A stretch of DNA of 49,284 bases from Nitrosomonas sp. (GTDB lineage: Bacteria > Pseudomonadota > Gammaproteobacteria > Burkholderiales > Nitrosomonadaceae), in NCBI GenBank assembly GCA_017984435.1, contig JAGNZK010000019.1, forward strand, positions 1-49,284, written 5' to 3'. The notes beneath the pieces are model-generated. The model was not told the DNA's origin. It ran no database searches and saw only the letters and a program-made list of their open reading frames with translations. Position numbers and translations under genes: made by a program. Of the stretch, positions 1 through 8,598 are shown piece after piece (position 1 is the first letter of the stretch; each line of letters starts with the position of its first letter).

Positions 1-56
1 TAATCCGCCAGCAAGCTATCAATTAAGTCGGTCGGTAGGGATTTAGGTGTAGTCAT
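1..56 (-). CDS. IS256-family transposase, N-terminal fragment (runs off left edge)
   Basis: The minus strand opens with an ATG at 56-54 and reads MTTPKSLPTDLIDSLLAD before the window ends. This closely resembles the conserved N-terminus of IS256/mutator-family transposases, which is usually followed by a Lys-Pro-Glu-Asp-Leu segment lying outside the window. Only 18 codons are visible, so whether the element is intact cannot be judged. An inverted-repeat-like sequence lies about 45-65 bases upstream, as expected for the transposase-start side of such an element. The family call rests on recognition of a short peptide and is moderately sure. Confidence 0.6.
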   Translation of the reverse strand, partial: MTTPKSLPTDLIDSLLAD

Positions 57-122
57 TTTTACTCCAAAAATAAATACGCAGTTTCCTGCTAAATGACCAT
101 TTACACAAAATTATTTACACCC
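1..122 (-). mobile_element. 5' end of an IS256-family insertion sequence
   Basis: The transposase start at 56 is preceded by a short leader and then, at about 99-122, a sequence that on the minus strand reads GGGTGTAAATAATTTTGTGT. G-rich ends followed by GTGTAAA-type sequence are typical of IS256 terminal repeats. The outer boundary is placed at about 122. The other end and the target duplication are outside the window, so the exact boundary is uncertain. Confidence 0.5.
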
Positions 123-128
123 TCGAAA

Positions 129-140
129 ATTCGATCGAAT
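129..140. repeat. 12-bp perfect palindrome next to the IS256 end
   Basis: ATTCGATCGAAT is a perfect palindrome just outside the proposed IS256 end and ten bases beyond the yicC stop codon. It might be a preferred insertion target, or a minimal stem at the end of the yicC transcript. No U-tract follows, so a terminator role is weakly supported. Confidence 0.3.
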
Positions 141-149
141 TTGACCTCA

Positions 150-1016
150 TCACTCAATATTCTGCACCTGCTCTCGCATTTGTTCGATCAATACCTTGAG
201 TTCCATCGAAATCCGGGATATTTCCAGATCGACGGATTTTGAACCAATGGTGTTGGCTTCGCGATTCAATTCCTGCATCATGAAATCCAGCCGCTTGCCG
301 ACGGAGCCGCCTTTGTCAAGAATACGTTCCACTTCATCGAGATGCGCTTGCAGGCGGGATAATTCTTCGTCCACGTCAATTTTTCCGGCAAACAGGGTGA
401 TTTCCTGACGGATACGGTCATCTTCGAGGTTGCCCAATATTTCCTCTATCCGGGTACGCAATTTTTCTTCAAAAGCAGCGATAAGGGTTGGAATACGCGG
501 GGTTGCAGTTTGCAGCAGCTGGCGCATTTGGTTAATGCGCGCCAGCAGGATGGATTTCAGCTTGCTGCCTTCACGGATACGGGAGGCTTTCAAGTCTTCA
601 AGCACGGTTTGCAACAATCCGATGCTGATTGCATCCAGTTCATCCAGGGGGAAATGGTCATTCCCCAGTATTCCCGGCCATTTCAGGATTTCCGCTACGG
701 TTAACGATTGTGCCTCAGGGTGGCGTGTTTTTATCGTTTTTTCCAGTTGCAGCAGTTGTTCGAGTAAGATTTTATCCAGTTGCTGATCATTTTCGCTATT
801 TGCCAAAGGGGAAAAATTAAGACGGCATTCGATCTTGCCACGTCCGAGTTGAGCGGTCAGCAGTTCGCGCATGGCGGATTCCTGCTTACGAAAATCATCC
901 GGCAGGCGGAACTGGATGTCCAGAAAACGGTTGTTGACCGAACGTAGTTCCAGGCTGAAAGATCCATAAGATGTTTCCTGGGTGGCGGTTGCATAGCCTG
1001 TCATACTGAAGATCAT
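150..1016 (-). CDS. yicC: YicC family protein (endoribonuclease-type)
   Basis: The 288-residue product opens MIFSMTGYA and contains LELRSVNNRFLDI near residue 25. It ends with a DUF1732-type tail (LDFMMQELNREANTIGSK, about 243-260). Length and both end motifs match E. coli YicC, a cytoplasmic protein reported to act as an endoribonuclease in small-RNA turnover. The first ATG matches the family's usual start. It overlaps the upstream phosphoesterase gene by four bases (ATGA), so it is the last gene of a five-gene minus-strand run. In many proteobacteria yicC sits beside gmk; here its downstream neighbour is an IS256 element, so that linkage is broken or absent. Confidence 0.9.
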   Translation of the reverse strand: MIFSMTGYATATQETSYGSFSLELRSVNNRFLDIQFRLPDDFRKQESAMRELLTAQLGRGKIECRLNFSPLANSENDQQLDKILLEQLLQLEKTIKTRHPEAQSLTVAEILKWPGILGNDHFPLDELDAISIGLLQTVLEDLKASRIREGSKLKSILLARINQMRQLLQTATPRIPTLIAAFEEKLRTRIEEILGNLEDDRIRQEITLFAGKIDVDEELSRLQAHLDEVERILDKGGSVGKRLDFMMQELNREANTIGSKSVDLEISRISMELKVLIEQMREQVQNIE

Positions 1017-2086
1017 GATAAAAACGCTTCCAATGTTAAGAATGGCGGGTGAATGGATAAACCGAGAAAGTTATGATCACAAATTGCCGGTGCGGGTTTT
1101 GGGTCGAGTAGACCGATTACTGTAAAGGGTGATGCTTTATTTTCCGGATTGATCGAGACCTGGCTGACATCGATGTATTTATAATCACCCGGTGCGTTGA
1201 GTCGCCAGAGATTGGGGATTGTGGGATAAGGTTGGTGCAGGCAATATGCCGGAGAATCACCATGAATCACTAGCACCGGTTTGTTCAATTGTTGTGCCTT
1301 ATTTTTAATCAAATCACGTATCATTCGATAGCCATCGCAATCCGTGCGATTTTCAGTAGTACAGACGGGTTTGTTATGATCGATGTCAAAAATATCCGCT
1401 TGAAATGCAATCACCACCGCCAGTGCGGATTCTGCTGCCGTAAATAGCTGCTGTAGCCATTTTTCATTGGATTGATCGCGCACATCTGCGGCATTCAAGG
1501 CATCCTGGATGTTGCTGCGCAGAATTTCTTTTCGGCCATTATTGGTACCCGGAATATGTAGCGTGGTGAAGACAATCTGATCGATTTTCCAGCGGGCATT
1601 TTCAATAAAACCTTCTTGCCGGATGAGTCCCGGAATATCCCGTGTTAATTGATGTTTGTCCTGCTGAAAAAAGATCTGGCGTAAAGAGGCCAATCGTTCC
1701 AACTCGTCGTATCGCGTCGATGTCGTGAACCGATCGCAGTCGGTCCAATCGTTATCACCGGGCGTATACACTGTTTTGTGCGGATGCAGATAAGCGATCT
1801 GTCGGTAATGATCGTTAAATAATTCATCGCTACAGCTCAATCGGCCTTTCTTGAAGTCTCCCAAATGAATCAGTACCGGGGGATTGAGTGTTTTAACGGC
1901 AGTGGCGATGGCGCCATCAGGATGTTCCAGCAGGGCATATTCAATGTCTGTGTAGGGCATATCGCCCATCACCACAAATTGTGTCAGTTTCTCAGTCGTT
2001 GCAGGGATTGCATCATTGGCCAGTGCGGATGAGGTTAAAAGGATCAGTGGTAGAAAAAACTGTGCCCATATAGACATATCTATCAT
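1013..2086 (-). CDS. secreted calcineurin-like metallophosphoesterase
   Basis: The 357-residue product has an N-terminal hydrophobic segment (about 7-23) ending in SALA-ND, a likely signal peptide. Metallophosphoesterase landmarks follow in order: GDMP (41-44), HLGDF (74-78), GDND (110-113), His177 and HGDS (275-278). This is the spacing of the calcineurin-like fold with a two-metal site, though the third motif has Asp where His is usual (GNH). Six cysteines downstream (85, 117, 242, 250, 282, 336) fit an exported, disulphide-containing enzyme. The start codon shares a base with the prfC stop (TAATG), and the gene overlaps yicC by four bases, so it is probably translationally coupled to both. 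The substrate is unknown. Confidence 0.7.
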   Translation of the reverse strand: MIDMSIWAQFFLPLILLTSSALANDAIPATTEKLTQFVVMGDMPYTDIEYALLEHPDGAIATAVKTLNPPVLIHLGDFKKGRLSCSDELFNDHYRQIAYLHPHKTVYTPGDNDWTDCDRFTTSTRYDELERLASLRQIFFQQDKHQLTRDIPGLIRQEGFIENARWKIDQIVFTTLHIPGTNNGRKEILRSNIQDALNAADVRDQSNEKWLQQLFTAAESALAVVIAFQADIFDIDHNKPVCTTENRTDCDGYRMIRDLIKNKAQQLNKPVLVIHGDSPAYCLHQPYPTIPNLWRLNAPGDYKYIDVSQVSINPENKASPFTVIGLLDPKPAPAICDHNFLGLSIHPPFLTLEAFLS

Positions 2087-3696
2087 TATCCATTTATATG
2101 ACTCTGAAAAACCAGGCCGGCATGTTCCCGCAGTTTATGAAAACGGATGGCCGGCCAGTTGTCCGCGGCAACGCTTAGTTCCGCGCCGAACGATGCCAGG
2201 AAGGTAGGTGCATCCACGGCATCGTAGGCGATGCGATGGGAATTGGCTTCAATAAATCGTTGCAATTCGCGCGGGTCGTCACAGGTAATCCAACGTGCCA
2301 ACTGATATTTGGCGGGTGCAATACGGGCCGCCACGGCATATTCATGTTGCAGGCGATGGGTCACCACTTCAAATTGCAGGGTACCGACAGCGCCGAGTAG
2401 CAAAACATTGCCCAAATGCGGACGGAATACCTGGATCGCGCCTTCTTCACCCAATTGCGCCAATCCGAGCTTCAATTGTTTACTGCGCAACGGATCGGTA
2501 ATTTCCACGGTGCGAAAAATCTCCGGTGCAAAGAAAGGCAGTCCGGTAAATTGTAAAACCTCGCCTTCGGTTAACGTATCGCCCAGTTGCAGCGTGCCAT
2601 GATTGGGTATGCCGATGATGTCACCCGGATAGGCTTCTTCGAGAATATCGCGACGTTGGGATAAAAACGACACCACGGTGCTGGTGCGGATGTCTTTGCC
2701 GTTACGCGCCACTTTCAAATTCATGCCGCGCTTGAAATGCCCTGAGCAAACACGTACAAAGGCAATCCGGTCGCGGTGCGCCAGATTCATATTGGCCTGA
2801 ATTTTAAATACCATGCCGGAGAATTTTTTTTCATCCGGTAGTACTTCACGCTGAATAGCGCTACGTGGTTCCGGTGGCGGCGCCAGATCGACCAGCGCAT
2901 CGAGAATTTCTCTGACGCCAAAATTATTGATGGCCGAGCCAAAGAAAACCGGAGTTTGTTTACCGGCAAGGAATTCTTTATGTTCAAAAGCAGGTGAAGC
3001 GCCTTTGATCAAATCAATTTCCTGTAAAGCTACGGATAGACCGGTACCAAATCGTTGCTGAATTTTTGCATCATCAAACTGCGCAATTACTTCGTCGTCA
3101 TCGCTGACTCGATCCGATCCCGGCTGGAATACGCGCATGCAATGATTTTGCAGATCACACACGCCATGAAAATTTTTGCCCATACCGACAGGCCAGGTGA
3201 ATGGTATCGTGGACATGCCGAGTGTGCGTTCAATTTCGTCCAGCAGGTCCAGCGGTTCGCGCACTTCGCGGTCCATTTTATTGACGAAAGTGACGATCGG
3301 TGTGTTGCGCGCGCGGCAGACTTCCAGCAGGCGCAACGTTTGCGCTTCCACGCCATTGGCAGCATCGATGACCATCAGCGCTGCATCCACTGCGGTGAGT
3401 ACGCGATAGGTGTCTTCGGAGAAATCCTGGTGACCGGGGGTGTCGAGCAAATTAATGACGCAATCGCGGTATTCCATTTGCATGACTGAGCTGGCGACCG
3501 AGATGCCGCGTTGTTTTTCAATTTCCATCCAGTCTGAGGTGGCATGGCGGCTTGCCTTGCGAGCTTTCACGCTGCCGGCGATATGGATGGCGCCGGCGTA
3601 CATCAGCAGTTTTTCGGTCAGCGTGGTTTTACCCGCATCCGGATGTGAAATAATGGCAAAAGTGCGGCGGCGCGCCACTTCGTGATTAATGCTCAT
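2086..3696 (-). CDS. prfC: peptide chain release factor 3
   Basis: A translational GTPase that recycles RF1/RF2 from the ribosome after peptide release. The 536-residue product starts MSINHEVARRRTFAIISHP. G-domain motifs are clear: P-loop HPDAGKTT (about 18-25), DTPGHQDF (G3) and NKMD (G4). The frame is open for 35 more codons upstream, but those lack RF3 similarity and lie inside the preceding ATPase gene. The ATG at 3696 gives a length close to E. coli RF3 (529). It overlaps the ATPase stop by 11 bases, and its own TAA overlaps the next ATG. Its position between a peptide transporter and a phosphoesterase suggests co-transcription rather than shared function. Confidence 0.95.
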   Translation of the reverse strand: MSINHEVARRRTFAIISHPDAGKTTLTEKLLMYAGAIHIAGSVKARKASRHATSDWMEIEKQRGISVASSVMQMEYRDCVINLLDTPGHQDFSEDTYRVLTAVDAALMVIDAANGVEAQTLRLLEVCRARNTPIVTFVNKMDREVREPLDLLDEIERTLGMSTIPFTWPVGMGKNFHGVCDLQNHCMRVFQPGSDRVSDDDEVIAQFDDAKIQQRFGTGLSVALQEIDLIKGASPAFEHKEFLAGKQTPVFFGSAINNFGVREILDALVDLAPPPEPRSAIQREVLPDEKKFSGMVFKIQANMNLAHRDRIAFVRVCSGHFKRGMNLKVARNGKDIRTSTVVSFLSQRRDILEEAYPGDIIGIPNHGTLQLGDTLTEGEVLQFTGLPFFAPEIFRTVEITDPLRSKQLKLGLAQLGEEGAIQVFRPHLGNVLLLGAVGTLQFEVVTHRLQHEYAVAARIAPAKYQLARWITCDDPRELQRFIEANSHRIAYDAVDAPTFLASFGAELSVAADNWPAIRFHKLREHAGLVFQSHING

Positions 3697-5764
3697 AATT
3701 CTCAGAACCTTGTTCCTGTGGATAAAGAAAACAATGAGTGGTATGCGTTGTGCTGAATACACTGGCGGACGGATAAGTTTCCCGGCAAACCGGCATGGCA
3801 TGCGCGCAGCGTGGATGAAAATGACACCCGCGAGGCGGAGCGGCCGGTGACGGCAAATCTCCTTTCAAGTGAATGACTTCCCGATCAGGATTCGGTTTAA
3901 TTTGTGGAACCGACGACAGCAAAGCTTGTGTGTATGGGTGTTTGGGACAATCGGTCACCTCATCGATGTGTCCGCGTTCAACGATGCGACCCAGATACAT
4001 CACGGCAATTTCATCGGCCAGATATTCTACGACAGCGATATTGTGAGTAATAAACAAAAATGCAATTCCTAAGTTAGTTTGTAGCGACTTGAGCAGATTC
4101 AGGATTTGTGCTTGAACGGATACATCCAAGGCGCTGGTTGGTTCATCACAAATCAATAGCTTGGGATTAACCGCCAAAGCGCGGGCAATCGCGATACGTT
4201 GCCGTTGACCACCGGAAAACTCATGGGGAAAGCGCCATTTTACATCAGCGGGCAAACCGACGCGCTGCAATAATGCATCGATTTCTTTTTCTTTCGAGCC
4301 AGTGGACGACTGATGATTGGTATCCGAAGGGTGAATGTTATCGACATTCAGAGCATTCATGCCTTCTTCCAGAATTTCAATAATCCGCATGCGTGGATTG
4401 AGTGAAGAGTAGGGATCCTGAAAAATGATCTGAAATTGCGAGCGTATTTGCCGCAACTGGTTGCGTTTCAATGCCACCAATTCCTGTTCGTTAAAGCGCA
4501 CGCTGCCGGCAGTGGGTTGAATCAACTGCAAAATGCTTTTTCCGATGGTCGTTTTTCCGCAGCCTGATTCACCGACCAGTGCCAAGGTTTTGCCGGCAGC
4601 GATATTAAACGATACGCCATCCACCGCTTTGACATGACCGGCTACGCGTTTGAATAGTCCTTTATGAATTGGGAAATGTACTTTAAGGTCAGTAACCTGT
4701 AATAGGTCAGATGCGGCTGAAACGGTTGCCGGCAGCGTGGTGGTGGCAGCGTGCCGAATGGCGTTGTTCGCCACGGAATGACTGGCAGCATTGACAGAAT
4801 CTTTGTCAAATAGATGACAGCGAACCTGGTGATCATCGGTTACCGAATGCCATTGCGGTATCGATTGGCGGCATAAATCCAGCGCCTGATTGCAACGATC
4901 GACAAAACGGCAGCCGGTAAATTGCTGCGATAATGACGGGACATTGCCCTGAATGACCGTTAATGCCTGGTCGCGTTTTTGTTTTTCGGGCAGGGAGGCG
5001 AATAGCTGCTGGGAATAAGGGTGTGCGGGATGGTTGAAAAAATCATCGCGGGTTGCCTGTTCGACAATTTCTCCCGCATACATCACTGCGACACGCTGTG
5101 CCGTTTCGGCTACCACGCCCAAATCGTGTGTAATCAGCAAAATCGCCATGTTATTGTGCTGCTGGATTGTTCGCATCAGATCCAGCACCTGTGCCTGGAT
5201 CGTCACATCCAGTGCGGTTGTGGGCTCATCGGCAATCAGCAATTCGGGTTCGCCGGCAAGTGCCATGGCGATCATGGCGCGTTGTTTCATGCCGCCGGAA
5301 AATTGAAACGGATACTCGTGCATGCGGCGCGGCGCATCGGGGATGCCCACTTGTTCCAGCAATTCCTGAATGCGTTGTTGGGTAGCTTGATAAGACAGAT
5401 TTAAATGTTGTTTCAACACTTCTTCAATTTGCTCGGCGATAGTCAGAACCGGGTTCAGGCTCAGCATCGGTTCCTGAAAAATCATACTGATATGCTTGCC
5501 GCGGATTTTGCGCATCTCGGTTTCGGGCAATTGCAACACATCGGTGCCGTTGATGCTGATTTGACCGGCGACGATCTCACCTACATCGGGCAGCAAGCGC
5601 ATAATGGATAATGCCGTCATTGATTTGCCGCAGCCTGATTCACCCAATAACGCAAAAGTTTCACCGCGTGAAATGGTTAGCGTTAATCCGTCAACCGCTC
5701 GGATTGGCGCATTGCCGGTGTGCAGCAGAGTTTCAAGGTTCTTGATGGACAATAAGTTTATCAT
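3686..5764 (-). CDS. peptide/nickel-type ABC transporter, fused double ATP-binding protein
   Basis: The 692-residue protein holds two complete nucleotide-binding domains. The first has Walker A GESGCGKS (about 38-45), signature FSGGMKQRA and Walker B LLIADEPTTALD. The second has GESGCGKTT, FSGGQRQRI and LLICDEPTSALD. Each ends with the Cys-containing oligopeptide-transporter tail (GCRFVDRC and GCHFHPRC). This is the DppD-DppF/YejF/GsiA type of fused ATPase that powers uptake of peptides or related small molecules. The start overlaps the permease stop by four bases (ATGA). No substrate-binding protein or DppB-type permease is next to it. Peptide is the default substrate guess; nickel, microcin-like or glutathione substrates are alternatives. 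Confidence 0.88.
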   Translation of the reverse strand: MINLLSIKNLETLLHTGNAPIRAVDGLTLTISRGETFALLGESGCGKSMTALSIMRLLPDVGEIVAGQISINGTDVLQLPETEMRKIRGKHISMIFQEPMLSLNPVLTIAEQIEEVLKQHLNLSYQATQQRIQELLEQVGIPDAPRRMHEYPFQFSGGMKQRAMIAMALAGEPELLIADEPTTALDVTIQAQVLDLMRTIQQHNNMAILLITHDLGVVAETAQRVAVMYAGEIVEQATRDDFFNHPAHPYSQQLFASLPEKQKRDQALTVIQGNVPSLSQQFTGCRFVDRCNQALDLCRQSIPQWHSVTDDHQVRCHLFDKDSVNAASHSVANNAIRHAATTTLPATVSAASDLLQVTDLKVHFPIHKGLFKRVAGHVKAVDGVSFNIAAGKTLALVGESGCGKTTIGKSILQLIQPTAGSVRFNEQELVALKRNQLRQIRSQFQIIFQDPYSSLNPRMRIIEILEEGMNALNVDNIHPSDTNHQSSTGSKEKEIDALLQRVGLPADVKWRFPHEFSGGQRQRIAIARALAVNPKLLICDEPTSALDVSVQAQILNLLKSLQTNLGIAFLFITHNIAVVEYLADEIAVMYLGRIVERGHIDEVTDCPKHPYTQALLSSVPQIKPNPDREVIHLKGDLPSPAAPPRGCHFHPRCAHAMPVCRETYPSASVFSTTHTTHCFLYPQEQGSENYEH

Positions 5765-7275
5765 GAGCGAGGAGAGGACTCTGATGACGCCATGGCTTCA
5801 GTTGTTTTGTTGAACGAAGTATCTTTTTTCTTTCCAAAGCGCTGCAAGAAACTACTTTTTTGTCTTGAAGTCCGCGTACGTGGGTCGAGTGCATTTTGTA
5901 CCGCATCAGCAAACAGATTGGCGCTCAATACCAAGGTAAACATAAAACCAAATGCCGCCAGCAATGCCCACCACACCATCGGTTCGCGCGCCATTTCCAG
6001 ACGTGCCGCGTTAATCATGGTACCAAAGCTGATCATCGATGGATCAACGCCGACACCGACATACGATAGCACAGCCTCCGCCAAAACCAGGCCGCTGAAA
6101 TCCATTACCGTTGCAATCAACACAAGGTGCATCACATTCGGCAAAATATGGCGGCTGATGATACGCCAATGCGAAACGCCAAACGCATGTGCCGCCTGGA
6201 TATATTCCAATTCCCGTAGTTTCATGGTTTCACCGCGCAACAAGCGGCATAAGCCGGTCCAACTGGTAATGCCGAGAATCATGCACAGGAACAGCAAGCG
6301 CAGATCCGCACGCGATGCGATGGTCTCGAATAATTCCGGGTGGGTTTCGATATATACCTGCATCATCAGTACCGCGGCGGCAATGAGTAAAACACTGGGA
6401 ATAGAATTCAGCGTGGTGTACGTGTATTGAATGACATCGTCGATCCAACCTCTGAAATAACCCGCCATAATGCCCAGCAGCAATGCAAACGGCAGCATGA
6501 TCAGCGTGGTGAGCGTACCGATTACCAGAGCGACGCGAATGCTTTTGAGCGATTGATACAAAATATCCTGTCCAACTTTGTCGGTGCCCAAAACATGATA
6601 GTGCGTCGCCAGCATGGACACACAGCCAATCAGCAGCAATAGAATGAACAGTGTGATCAATATGGCATACCACGGAATTTCCGTGGTGCGGTGCCATATG
6701 GCGTTCAGACTTTGCGTGAAATTTTGCTGATGGCGGCGGCACAGGATGATCACCAAACCAACAATCAGCAAGCTCCAAACCAATAGGCCATGTGCCAAGC
6801 CCTGTGCAGAACGCCATGTAATATCGTTCATGCGCTCCGTTTCCGGGTCATGTAAGTGCGCACCGCCAAACTCAAGTCGCGCGAAGGTGCGTACTTGTTT
6901 GCCATCCGGCAGTTCTATCGTCTCTTTGGCATAGAGATGTGACGCCAGCGGCGCCGAGTAGGTTTTCTCCACTTGTGTACGCAACGGCGTGACCAGGATA
7001 TCGAGCAAACTCAGTACTTCAACACTATAAACTTTTTCACCTTGATTGGTTTGATGGTCGAGCGCGGGACGGAAATGCACCGTATCCAGCAAACCGATGA
7101 CTAAGAAAAACAGCAGAATCGTCAGCGCAGACATGCCGCTGGCACTATGTCCCACGCGCTTCCAGGGTGTCAATAAATGTTCATGACGACGGACATACCG
7201 AATAAAACAAAGGACAATCACGACAAATAGATAAATCAGCGCGTCGGTCCACAGGATAATCGGGCTAAAAGGCAT
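5761..7275 (-). CDS. DppC/YejE-type ABC transporter permease with long N-terminal extension
   Basis: The 504-residue inner-membrane protein has a C-terminal binding-protein-dependent transport domain, including a DppC-like coupling segment (EYIQAAHAFGVSHWRIISRH) and a run of helices around residues 200-460. Before it are two helices (about 8-27 and 47-66), a roughly 95-residue hydrophilic segment predicted outside the cytoplasm, and another helix (about 160-180). DppC-type permeases are usually near 300 residues, so the extra N-terminal module stands out and recalls the longer YejE. Heterodimeric peptide importers normally need a DppB partner, and none is adjacent. It is followed directly by the fused ATPase with a four-base overlap. 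Confidence 0.82.
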   Translation of the reverse strand: MPFSPIILWTDALIYLFVVIVLCFIRYVRRHEHLLTPWKRVGHSASGMSALTILLFFLVIGLLDTVHFRPALDHQTNQGEKVYSVEVLSLLDILVTPLRTQVEKTYSAPLASHLYAKETIELPDGKQVRTFARLEFGGAHLHDPETERMNDITWRSAQGLAHGLLVWSLLIVGLVIILCRRHQQNFTQSLNAIWHRTTEIPWYAILITLFILLLLIGCVSMLATHYHVLGTDKVGQDILYQSLKSIRVALVIGTLTTLIMLPFALLLGIMAGYFRGWIDDVIQYTYTTLNSIPSVLLIAAAVLMMQVYIETHPELFETIASRADLRLLFLCMILGITSWTGLCRLLRGETMKLRELEYIQAAHAFGVSHWRIISRHILPNVMHLVLIATVMDFSGLVLAEAVLSYVGVGVDPSMISFGTMINAARLEMAREPMVWWALLAAFGFMFTLVLSANLFADAVQNALDPRTRTSRQKSSFLQRFGKKKDTSFNKTTEAMASSESSPRS

Positions 7276-7308
7276 GGATTTGTTTTAGATAAGGAATATC
7301 TTTGCGCA

Positions 7309-8043
7309 TTAAAACTTATATCCGCGATGCAATGCTACGATACCTGCTGTTAAATTAAAGTATTCCACGCGGTCAAAACCCACTTGTTCCATCAATTCCT
7401 TTAATTCCTCCTGGGAAGGGTGCATGCGAATGGATTCCGCCAGATAGCGGTAGCTCTCCGCATCGTTGGCAATGGCTTTTCCCATGGCGGGAAGTAATTT
7501 GAATGAATAAGTGTCATAGACAGGTTGCAGCGGTTTCCAGACTTTGGAGAATTCCAGCACGATGACGGTTCCACCGGGTTTGATGACGCGTAGCATTTCT
7601 TTGAGCGCTCTATCCTTATGCGTCATATTCCTGAGGCCAAATGCCACGCTGACACAGTTAAAATAATTATCCGGAAAAGGTAATTTTTCAGCATCGCATT
7701 GCGCGACGGGAGTAGGGGTGCTTTCATCAATCAGGCGGTCACGGCCGATGGAAAGCATGGAGTTATTGATATCGGTCAGCCAGACCTCACCGGATTTTCC
7801 CACCTTTTGTAAAAACAATGCGCTTAAATCACCGGTGCCGCCCGCAATATCCAATACTTTATCGCCATTTTTAACGCCGCTGGTTTCAATGGCAAAGCGT
7901 TTCCACAAACGGTGCAAGCCTACGGACATCAAGTCATTCATCAAATTGTAGCGTTCCGCTACGGAATGAAAAACTTCTGCGACTTTGCCGGCTTTTTCAT
8001 CCTCGGAAACGGTGTTAAAGCCAAAATGCGTAGTTTTAGTCAT
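7309..8043 (-). CDS. ubiE: ubiquinone/menaquinone biosynthesis C-methyltransferase
   Basis: The 244-residue SAM-dependent methyltransferase carries the UbiE entry sequence [19 protein letters not shown] (residues 7-25), SAM motif [15 protein letters not shown] (about 64-77) and [16 protein letters not shown]. It C-methylates the quinone ring precursor in ubiquinone (and, where made, menaquinone) synthesis. Length matches E. coli UbiE (251). The DUF971 gene lies 50 bases upstream on the same strand, a common betaproteobacterial arrangement. The transporter permease starts 33 bases downstream, so read-through transcription is possible. Confidence 0.96.
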   Translation of the reverse strand: MTKTTHFGFNTVSEDEKAGKVAEVFHSVAERYNLMNDLMSVGLHRLWKRFAIETSGVKNGDKVLDIAGGTGDLSALFLQKVGKSGEVWLTDINNSMLSIGRDRLIDESTPTPVAQCDAEKLPFPDNYFNCVSVAFGLRNMTHKDRALKEMLRVIKPGGTVIVLEFSKVWKPLQPVYDTYSFKLLPAMGKAIANDAESYRYLAESIRMHPSQEELKELMEQVGFDRVEYFNLTAGIVALHRGYKF

Positions 8044-8093
8044 GATAGTAATTGAGTTTAAATTGGATAGGCACGTAGAAGATCAATAGCAAT

Positions 8094-8504
8094 TTATTTG
8101 CAGGAGTGATTCGTGGTTTGGGATCGGGTCGCAGGTTCGCGATTGACACCGGCTTCTTCCATACGCTGCAGATAGCGTTGCCACATTTTATCCTGATTCA
8201 GGCCATAGTTATAGAGTAAATCCCATGAGTAGAGTCCAGTGTTATGGCCGTCGGTAAAATTGAGTTGTATGGCATAATTGCCAACAGGTTCGATTCTAAT
8301 GATATTGACCATTCTCTTACCGGTTTGCAATACTTCCTGCCCTGGACCGTGACCGCTTACTTCGGCAGAAGGTGAATGAACACGTAAAAATTCACATGGG
8401 AATTGAAAGGTTTTTCCATCAGAGAAAGAAATATCCAGGATTCTGGATTTCTGGTGTAGCTTGATTTCTGTGGGATGTGGTGTTTCTTTGGTTAGGCCGG
8501 CCAT
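8094..8504 (-). CDS. DUF971 (gamma-butyrobetaine hydroxylase N-terminal-like) protein
   Basis: The 136-residue protein is almost entirely one DUF971-type domain: it opens with a PTEIKLHQKSRILDISFSDG region and continues through CEFLRVHSPSAEV to YAIQLNFTDGHNTGLYSWD. In larger proteins this domain precedes a dioxygenase; as a stand-alone protein it is widespread in beta- and gammaproteobacteria, and its precise role is unsettled. It is first in the run with ubiE and is transcribed divergently from phoB across 94 bases. Family assignment is firm; no function is claimed. Confidence 0.85.
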   Translation of the reverse strand: MAGLTKETPHPTEIKLHQKSRILDISFSDGKTFQFPCEFLRVHSPSAEVSGHGPGQEVLQTGKRMVNIIRIEPVGNYAIQLNFTDGHNTGLYSWDLLYNYGLNQDKMWQRYLQRMEEAGVNREPATRSQTTNHSCK

Positions 8505-8598
8505 AGTATGTTATTCGATGTAAATGGATTAAGAGTAATAAATAGATCCATTGTAGCAAACTGTACAAAATAAATTTAATGGATACAGGAATTCACAC

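Noticed and set aside
8505-8598. Pho box upstream of phoB
   Set aside because: A CTGTACA-like half site is visible near 8558, but a second direct repeat at the required spacing was not found.
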